A DNA stretch of 11,537 nt, from positions 1 to 11,537 of the forward strand of contig CAIRLQ010000097.1 in the NCBI GenBank assembly GCA_903879465.1, in the 5' to 3' direction. Below, in pieces: positions 7,128 to 11,537 of this stretch; position 1 is the stretch's first letter, and every line of letters begins with the position of its first letter. A model generated the notes under the pieces. The model made no database searches. It had not been told where the DNA came from and saw nothing but the letters and a program-made list of their open reading frames with translations. The position numbers and the translations under genes are program-made. This stretch comes from an uncultured Opitutia bacterium (lineage in GTDB: Bacteria; Verrucomicrobiota; Verrucomicrobiia; Opitutales; UBA953).

Positions 7128-8411
7128 ATGAAGCCCCGATATGCCGAGCCTTTGCTGGCCGCCCTCCTTGTCGCACTGGCGCTGAGTGTCCCTGGCGAGC
7201 TTTGTGGCGGCATGACCTCGGCCGAGATTCGGGCTTATAATACCGTTTCCACTAAAGCCCAGAACGGCGATGCCATTGCCCAGTACAACCTCGGTGTCTG
7301 TTATAGCTCGGGATTAGGAATCAAGATGGATTCGGTGCAAGCAATCTCGTGGTGGCGTAAATCCGCTGCACAAGGCAACGCTCCCGCCATGTATAATTTA
7401 GGGTATAGTTACGTGAATGCCATCGGCGTGAAAGTAGATCTTGCGCAAGGCGTCGCATGGTATCGTAAGTCCGCCGAACTGGGTCATGTGCCGGCGATGT
7501 GTAATCTCGGAATATGTTACGACGAGGGGGTGGGTGTGGCCCCGGAGGTTTCCGAAGCGATCAAGTGGCTGGGCAGGGCTGCCGCTAAAGGTGATGCCGC
7601 CGCCGCTGTTCGTCTTGATCTGATACGTAGTCGGCTGGAAGCCTTTAAAAATAGGCTCGCGGACAGTGGGAATAAATCTCGGGGTGCATCAGGGGCTTTC
7701 ACTCAACCTAGTGAAAATTTGAACGGGACTCTCGATAAGGAAAAAGCGTTTACTATTTTAAAATTAAAAGCTGAAAAGGGTGACCCCGTATCTCAACATA
7801 TACTTGGGATAAGTTACCAATATGGCTTCGACGTGGCAAAGGACCCCGTACTGGCCGTTAAGTGGTTTCGCTTATCCGCCGACCAAGGAAATGCCTACGC
7901 GAAATACTCGCTGGGTTTTTGCTATAAAAACGGCGTGGGAGTCTTAAAAGACCCCGAGCAAGGTGTTTGGTGGATTCGCAAGTCCGCCGACCAGGGTTTT
8001 GCCATGGCCCAGAGTTATCTGGGGTTTTGCTTGGAAATTGGCGATGGCATGTTGAAGGATCCCCCTCAAGCCATCACGTGGTATCGAAAAGCGGCCGAGC
8101 AAGGTTTTGCCAGGGCCCAACTATCATTAGGTAACTGTTATGAAAATGGAATCGGCGTCTTAAAGGACGACATCGAAGCCTATGCATATTACAATCTTGC
8201 CGGGATAACCAACGACGCCGCCCGGAGTAAGCTATCTATTCTGGAGATAAGAATTTCGCCTGAAGATAGACTGCGCGGACGGCAGCGCTCCAAGGAACTA
8301 TTGCAAGAGACAGAGTCAAAGAAGGCCACCCGAGGAACCTCGGATAACCTTGATAAGTTTGAACAATCCCGAAAAGCCAAAGAGTCCGAACTGATGCGCA
8401 AAGGCGCATGA
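7128..8411 (+). CDS. Exported Sel1-repeat protein with seven repeats in two blocks
   Basis: Encodes 427 residues. Residues 1 to about 28 are a signal peptide (LLAALLVALALSVPGELC); Cys26 is not in a convincing lipobox. Block one has three 36-residue Sel1 repeats (47-82, 83-118, 119-154), each with the G.A.A..NLG.CY pattern. A polar linker (about 155-217) follows, then block two with four repeats (218-253, 254-289, 290-325, 326 to about 361). Block two alone carries the KDP/KDD signature after the V..G turn. The C-terminus (378-427) is highly charged and probably helical. Sel1 solenoids bind proteins or peptidoglycan-linked partners and have no catalysis of their own. The tail cap resembles that of the Sel1 lipoprotein at 4164-4796. 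The gene leads a same-strand run with the membrane protein and hydrolase downstream (gaps of 39 and 40 bp). Confidence 0.92.
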   Translation: MKPRYAEPLLAALLVALALSVPGELCGGMTSAEIRAYNTVSTKAQNGDAIAQYNLGVCYSSGLGIKMDSVQAISWWRKSAAQGNAPAMYNLGYSYVNAIGVKVDLAQGVAWYRKSAELGHVPAMCNLGICYDEGVGVAPEVSEAIKWLGRAAAKGDAAAAVRLDLIRSRLEAFKNRLADSGNKSRGASGAFTQPSENLNGTLDKEKAFTILKLKAEKGDPVSQHILGISYQYGFDVAKDPVLAVKWFRLSADQGNAYAKYSLGFCYKNGVGVLKDPEQGVWWIRKSADQGFAMAQSYLGFCLEIGDGMLKDPPQAITWYRKAAEQGFARAQLSLGNCYENGIGVLKDDIEAYAYYNLAGITNDAARSKLSILEIRISPEDRLRGRQRSKELLQETESKKATRGTSDNLDKFEQSRKAKESELMRKGA

Positions 8412-8450
8412 TTAAGGTATGCCAGCGGTTACACGGGGTCAGCCCAATCC

Positions 8451-8867
8451 ATGAATAACCCAGAAGTCATGATTCCACGTCCACGCTCTATCCGCGTGGC
8501 TCTCTGGGTCGGTTGGCTATGGTTTGCCTTGGTCTTCTTCAATCCCGGAACGATCATGAATATGGGCAGAAACTTTCTGCTTTGGCTGCCTTGCGTCCTG
8601 CTCTTCGGCATACCACTCAAGTTGATCGCTGATGGCAGAAACGGTGGTCGTATCGCCCTCAACGTGATTCTTCCGATCGTGCTCATATTCACCGGGTTCA
8701 ATACCCTGCGACCCTTGAAGGTCTTTCTGCCCGATACCGTATTCTTGTTCCTTTTTATGGGGTGCCTCGTTTGGCTGCCTTTGCTCGTTGTGCTAATCTG
8801 CGTGAACCGGCAGTCTGCTCGGGAGTGGTTTCAATCTGGCCGGACTGCGTTGCCCGCGGCCCTTTGA
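8451..8867 (+). CDS. Small integral membrane protein, four predicted helices
   Basis: Encodes 138 residues of unrecognised family. Hydrophobic segments lie at about 15-31 (VALWVGWLWFALVFF), 43-60 (LLWLPCVLLFGIPLKLI), 68-83 (IALNVILPIVLIF) and 96-117 (TVFLFLFMGCLVWLPLLVVLI). Short basic stretches flank them, at the N-terminus (PRPRSIR) and in the last 20 residues. An alternative ATG at 8469 would drop only six polar residues. It begins 39 bp after the Sel1 gene with no promoter of its own that I can see, so co-transcription is likely. No motif indicates transport or enzymatic function. Confidence 0.72.
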   Translation: MNNPEVMIPRPRSIRVALWVGWLWFALVFFNPGTIMNMGRNFLLWLPCVLLFGIPLKLIADGRNGGRIALNVILPIVLIFTGFNTLRPLKVFLPDTVFLFLFMGCLVWLPLLVVLICVNRQSAREWFQSGRTALPAAL

Positions 8868-8907
8868 GTCTGCCCCTCTTTTTCTTCTCCCCTCATCTCC
8901 CTATTTC
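8868..8907 (+). other. Pyrimidine-rich tract before a TTG start
   Basis: Of these 40 bases, 36 are C or T, filling the whole gap between the membrane protein stop and the hydrolase start. It contains no Shine-Dalgarno motif. It could serve as an unstructured ribosome landing site or be a by-product of composition. Confidence 0.5.
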
Positions 8908-9900
8908 TTGACCTTCTTTTCTCGTCTGGGGAAGTACTCCCTCCTCTTGCTCTTGGTCGTGCTGGCCGTGGTTGCCTGGTTTCCCCTCTCGGCCTTCTTT
9001 AACGAATCTCATTCGGCGGAGGAGCTCGCGCCGAAGACGGGACGATTCGTCCAGGCCGACGGGTTGAATATCTACTTTCAGGAGAAAGGCCCGGCCGATG
9101 GACGCGTCATCCTGTTCATCTCCAGTAACGCGCTCGCCTGGAGTGAAACCTGGCGTGATTGCATCGACCCCTTGGCGGCCGCTGGCTATCGCGTCGTCGC
9201 TATTGATCTACCTCCGTTCGGATTTTCCAGCCGGCCGTCTCGTGATGGCTATGGTCCGATTCCGCAGGCACGCCGCATCGCGGCGATCCTCGACGTCCTG
9301 AAGATTAAGAAGGCGGTGCTCGTCGGGCATTCGTTTGGTGGCTGCGCCACGGTGGAAGCGGCATTCCGTTATGAGGCGAGGGTGGAAGCGCTGGTACTCA
9401 TCGATGCCGCCCTGAGTTTGCATGACCCCCAACCCGAGCATCCGGGCCAACCGGCTTGGTGGTTAAGCTGGCGTCCCTTGAACACCCTCTGGGGCTCCGC
9501 AACTTTCGCTAATCCTATGCTGACGCGGGGAGGCTTGTTGCGCTTTACCGCCAAAGACCGCTGCGTGACGCCGGAGAAACTGGCCATGTACAAGCAACCG
9601 CTCGGTGTCCGCGAATCTTCCCGGTCCGTGGGCGACTGGTTGGCCGGAGATTTCATGATTTATCCTGCGGGTGCGGCTTTCAAAGATGATGCCAACTATC
9701 CGCGCTTCAAGCCGCCCGTGCTTCTCGTTTGGGGCAGGCTGGATGATATTACGCCCTTGGCGCAGGGGGAGGATCTCGCCCGCCGTTTTACTGGAAGTAA
9801 GCTCGTCGTCCTTGAGGGCGTAAGTCACATTCCTCACCTGGAAGATCCTGCCCAACTCAACGCCGCTTTGCTTGGTTTCCTGACCACGCTACCGCGCTGA
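8908..9900 (+). CDS. Membrane-anchored alpha/beta hydrolase
   Basis: Encodes 330 residues if TTG at 8908 is the start; no ATG is available before the hydrophobic N-terminus (residues 11-30, SLLLLLVVLAVVAWFPLSAF), which acts as a signal anchor. The alpha/beta hydrolase triad is complete: nucleophile Ser142 in GHSFGG (140-145), Asp279 in WGRLDD, and His307 in GVSHIPHLEDP. The strand-turn AIDLPPFGFSSRP (98-110) is typical of the haloalkane dehalogenase, epoxide hydrolase and carboxylesterase branch. The usual HG of the oxyanion region is replaced: FISSNALAWSETW (70-82) has SSNA where HGNP-like residues are expected. A cap region spans about 170-240. Likely an ester hydrolase facing the periplasm; the substrate is unknown. 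It is the last gene of the possible operon starting at 7128. Confidence 0.9.
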   Translation: MTFFSRLGKYSLLLLLVVLAVVAWFPLSAFFNESHSAEELAPKTGRFVQADGLNIYFQEKGPADGRVILFISSNALAWSETWRDCIDPLAAAGYRVVAIDLPPFGFSSRPSRDGYGPIPQARRIAAILDVLKIKKAVLVGHSFGGCATVEAAFRYEARVEALVLIDAALSLHDPQPEHPGQPAWWLSWRPLNTLWGSATFANPMLTRGGLLRFTAKDRCVTPEKLAMYKQPLGVRESSRSVGDWLAGDFMIYPAGAAFKDDANYPRFKPPVLLVWGRLDDITPLAQGEDLARRFTGSKLVVLEGVSHIPHLEDPAQLNAALLGFLTTLPR

Positions 9901-9935
9901 AAGGAGCGTCAGCCGCTAGCCGCGACTGACCCTGC

Positions 9936-9983
9936 GGTAAGAGTGTAGCGAATTACGCCAGTAGAATTCGGCACACTCTTCCG
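9936..9983. terminator. Long imperfect hairpin between convergent genes
   Basis: AAGAGTGT (9939-9946) pairs perfectly with ACACTCTT (9973-9980). The stem extends outward as CGG/CCG around a bulged T (9938) and inward, after a 2x2 internal loop, with CGAATT/AATTCG (9949-9954 and 9965-9970). No T-run follows on either strand. It lies 35 bp after the hydrolase stop in the 135-bp convergent gap, so a transcription end or 3'-stabilising structure is likely. Confidence 0.6.
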
Positions 9984-10008
9984 GACTGCGTTCGGAGAAA
10001 TAACCTGA

Positions 10009-10022
10009 CCCCGCGATCGGGG
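10009..10022 (-). terminator. CCCCG-CGAT-CGGGG hairpin downstream of the SGNH gene
   Basis: A perfect 5-bp G/C stem with a 4-nt loop sits 13 bases beyond the stop codon of the minus-strand SGNH gene. Reading that strand, the sequence after it is moderately T-rich (TCAGGTTATTTCTCC). This fits a short intrinsic terminator. Confidence 0.5.
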
Positions 10023-10035
10023 CTAAGTCGGGAAC

Positions 10036-10938
10036 TTACTTCGCAGCTGCATTCTTAATCACCGCATCCAACTCCTTGTTCAATTCAGGGCCGAGCAAGC
10101 CGCCCACTGATTTGCCCTGCTTGCCGGCAATGAGCGAGAGCTGCTGGAACTGCTGCATAGAAAGTGACACCGAAATATTGACGTTGGTGACGCTGCGCAG
10201 AGTCGCCCAAGCCTCCCGAGCCTTCTGCATCTGGCTGTCATCTAGGCCAAAGGCCTTCAGGACACCAGCGGCCATCATCTCGTCGCCCACCGGGTTCATG
10301 TGCACGCCATCCATCGTCAACAGCCAGCCGGGTTTGGCCCCGGTGGCGGCGGCGCGAGCGGCGACTGCTTGCTGCATATCGGCATTAAGGTCGGCCAGTA
10401 GGAGGTGGCGTTCCTTGGCGGCTGCCCGGAGGAAATCGTTATAGACCATGAGCTTCGTATTGTTGTCGCCTGGGGTTTCGCCGATCATCGTGGAAGTGAG
10501 GATCATCACTTTCACGCCGGCCTGCTGGCACTTGTCGAGGATGGCGTTGATATTGGATTTATAGGCTTCGAGCGGCACGCCGTTCGCGCCGTGCCAGACA
10601 TCGTTAACGCCGCAGGAAAGCGTCATCCACTGTACCTTCTTGCTGAGCACATCGGTTTCTAGTCGGGCCAGCATCTGGTTGGATTTATGACCGCTTATGC
10701 CGGCGGGTACCACCCCGGCCTTCACCCCGTTGACTTCCAGCCCGAGCATGACCAGGCGGACATAGCCCCCGGGGTTACCGAAGCCGCCCGCGGTGATGGA
10801 ATCGCCCATAAAGGCCACCTTCTCGCCCGTCTTCACGGGAATCTCGGTAGCCCGTGCCAGGCTGGCGGTGCAGGCCAGGGCCAAAGAGCAGAGGAGCGCG
10901 CTGAAACGAGCGGTGCGGACTATGGTCGAATGAGTCAT
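10036..10938 (-). CDS. Exported SGNH/GDSL-family esterase
   Basis: Encodes 300 residues. Residues 1-30 are a Sec signal peptide ending ARA. SGNH blocks are present in order: block I MGDSITAGG with Ser47, block II glycine near 80-83 (PAGISG), block III CGVNDVW with Asn112, and block V DGVHMNPVG with Asp210 and His213. The catalytic domain ends near residue 230; a helical extension of about 70 residues follows (QMQKAREAWATL, SMQQFQQLSLI, PELNKELDAVIKN). This group includes carbohydrate acetylesterases and PAF-acetylhydrolase-like proteins, so release of acetyl or acyl groups from polysaccharides is plausible but not shown. It is a stand-alone gene, convergent with the alpha/beta hydrolase. A TTTAGT hexamer (10959-10964 in plus coordinates) gives a 20-nt stretch to the ATG, so its mRNA probably has a short leader; no Shine-Dalgarno motif is seen. 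Confidence 0.93.
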   Translation of the reverse strand: MTHSTIVRTARFSALLCSLALACTASLARATEIPVKTGEKVAFMGDSITAGGFGNPGGYVRLVMLGLEVNGVKAGVVPAGISGHKSNQMLARLETDVLSKKVQWMTLSCGVNDVWHGANGVPLEAYKSNINAILDKCQQAGVKVMILTSTMIGETPGDNNTKLMVYNDFLRAAAKERHLLLADLNADMQQAVAARAAATGAKPGWLLTMDGVHMNPVGDEMMAAGVLKAFGLDDSQMQKAREAWATLRSVTNVNISVSLSMQQFQQLSLIAGKQGKSVGGLLGPELNKELDAVIKNAAAK

Positions 10939-11030
10939 GGAATGGCAGGGTGGGTTTGACTAAACTCACGCCTGCGTGGCCCGAGGCAAGAAAGTTTAAT
11001 CAAAAAACCGACCGCACCCTTATTTCGCCC

Positions 11031-11092
11031 GATAGCCTGCATCAGGATTAACGATGCTCGCTAGCGGCAGAAATGTGTTATAGTTGTCTATT
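11031..11092 (+). promoter_or_regulatory. Leaderless extended -10 promoter with ATCAGGATTA box (54-residue lipoprotein)
   Basis: The box ATCAGGATTAACGATG is at 11041-11056, TG extension at 11076-11077, hexamer TATAGT at 11079-11084, then 8 nt to the ATG at 11093. It is the closest relative of the promoter at 7066-7127, although the two downstream genes are not homologous. The remaining gap (10939-11030) shows only the candidate promoter of the divergent SGNH gene. Confidence 0.8.
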
Positions 11093-11257
11093 ATGTCACA
11101 CCCTACGTCGCAAGTATCCGATAGCCCATTGAGGTCTATCGCCTGGTTGGCAGCAGCCCTATTGGGCATGGCCATCATGCTCTCGATGACCGGATGCGCC
11201 GACGTGGGCGATGTCATCGCTGAGATCGTCAGTTTAGGACTTATTCCTAAACACTAG
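11093..11257 (+). CDS. 54-residue putative lipoprotein
   Basis: An ATG at the exact leaderless position opens a 54-residue frame. It has an N-terminal polar stretch, one Arg at residue 14, a hydrophobic core (IAWLAAALLGMAMIML, 16-31) and a lipobox-like MTGC (32-35). Lipid-modified at Cys35, the mature peptide would be only 20 residues, CADVGDVIAEIVSLGLIPKH, a short amphipathic segment. Small verrucomicrobial lipoproteins of this kind have no assigned role that I can name. Support comes from the promoter, the signal features and a second gene beginning 28 bp later with the same -10. Comparison with entericidin-like small lipoproteins is by size only. Confidence 0.72.
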   Translation: MSHPTSQVSDSPLRSIAWLAAALLGMAIMLSMTGCADVGDVIAEIVSLGLIPKH

Positions 11258-11260
11258 TCA

Positions 11261-11285
11261 AGTAACCGTGTTATAGTTATCTATT
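11261..11285 (+). promoter_or_regulatory. Extended -10 promoter without a clear upstream box (last gene)
   Basis: The TG extension (11269-11270) and TATAGT (11272-11277) lie 8 nt before the ATG at 11286. The 26 bases 11264-11289 equal 7106-7131. At the position where the box should be there is only TTTAGGACTTA, inside the preceding gene, a degenerate match at best. Confidence 0.7.
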
Positions 11286-11537
11286 ATGACAACTTTAGCC
11301 GATAGCTTGTTGGTGGAGATAATCCGTGACCCCGTGGGTATCACGATGATATTAGTCTTAGTCATCTTTGGGGTCTATGTGCGGAATTTGCTCAAAAAAA
11401 CTGACCCTGCGGAAGAAGAATTGGCTGCCGACCAAATCGCCGCCGGGCAGCAAACCACCCCGGAACGGCCGCCGCAGAAATTCGGGAATGCAACAAGCTA
11501 TGAACCATCGAATGAAATTCCGATCATGAAGCTCGAC
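11286..11537 (+). CDS. Small single-pass membrane protein, cut by the right edge
   Basis: Open from the ATG at 11286 to the edge, 84 residues so far. A short N-terminal segment (MTTLADSLLVEIIRDP) leads into one transmembrane helix (about 16-36, VGITMILVLVIFGVYVRNLL). Two lysines and then an acidic, Gln/Pro-rich region follow (from residue 37, including EEELAADQIAAGQQTTPERP). Positive residues right after the helix suggest a cytoplasmic C-terminus. No family recognised. The gene follows the 54-residue lipoprotein by 28 bp and has its own copy of the leaderless -10, so the two are probably expressed together but not necessarily on one mRNA. Confidence 0.75.
   Translation, partial: MTTLADSLLVEIIRDPVGITMILVLVIFGVYVRNLLKKTDPAEEELAADQIAAGQQTTPERPPQKFGNATSYEPSNEIPIMKLD

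Noticed and set aside
8840..9992. Exact 12-nt repeat CCGGACTGCGTT at 8840-8851 and 9981-9992
   Set aside because: One copy is in coding sequence, flanks do not match, and no target-site duplication or mobile element lies between; probably chance.
11020..11217. Minus-strand open frame of 65 codons over the last promoter and lipoprotein
   Set aside because: It crosses a conserved promoter and has no signal, domain or context support; the plus-strand lipoprotein explains the region better.
11118..11309. Recurring CGATAGC words at 11030, 11117 and 11302, with a similar AGATAGC at 7065
   Set aside because: Two lie inside coding sequence at different distances from promoters, so spacing gives no support for a regulatory site beyond the 7066/11031 homology.
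1..11537. Mobile elements, CRISPR arrays, defence systems and RNA genes
   Set aside because: No direct-repeat and spacer pattern, terminal inverted repeats, transposase or integrase motifs, or tRNA-like cloverleaf was found on either strand by reading; a tRNA or Rfam scan would be the decisive check.

Overview
The window looks like chromosomal DNA of a Verrucomicrobiota or, less likely, Planctomycetota bacterium. The main clue is the gene cut by the left edge, an exported PSCyt1/PSCyt2 (DUF1549) multi-domain cytochrome typical of those phyla. It is supported by the sialidase-like Asp-box protein, the GDSL esterase, the leucine-rich-repeat and Sel1-repeat secreted proteins, and the absence of Shine-Dalgarno motifs at every start codon. 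No transposase, integrase, phage gene, tRNA, rRNA or CRISPR array was seen. No single gene symbol is secure, and no gap between genes exceeds 200 bases.

Layout: 1-1155 (-) cytochrome, partial. 1282-2295 (+) Tat-exported metallo-beta-lactamase-fold hydrolase, divergent from it. 2435-3340 (+) secreted LRR protein 1. 3368-3970 (-) membrane-anchored protein with an Ala/Pro-rich tail, convergent with it. 4164-4796 (+) Sel1-repeat lipoprotein. 4886-5785 (+) LRR protein 2, a paralogue of the first. 5828-6952 (-) Asp-box (BNR) sialidase-like protein. 7128-8411 (+) seven-repeat Sel1 protein, then a small four-helix membrane protein (8451-8867) and a membrane-anchored alpha/beta hydrolase (8908-9900), perhaps one operon. 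10036-10938 (-) SGNH/GDSL esterase. 11093-11257 (+) 54-residue lipoprotein. 11286 onward (+) a small membrane protein cut by the right edge. Nearly every product carries a signal peptide, lipobox, Tat signal or membrane anchor, so this is an envelope and secretome neighbourhood.

The most striking signal is regulatory. Four genes (both Sel1 genes, the 54-residue lipoprotein and the last membrane protein) share an extended -10 element, TGTTATAGT or TGTTATACT, placed exactly 8 nt before the ATG, which predicts leaderless or nearly leaderless mRNAs. Three of the four also share the box ATCAGGATTA, starting exactly 38 nt upstream of the -10 hexamer. The genes behind these promoters are not all homologous, so this looks like a reused promoter and operator, meaning a small regulon of envelope proteins, rather than a simple gene duplication.

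The catalytic genes (MBL-fold hydrolase, sialidase-like protein, SGNH esterase, alpha/beta hydrolase, cytochrome) would fit periplasmic or extracellular breakdown of complex organic matter, but nothing in the sequence ties them into one pathway.
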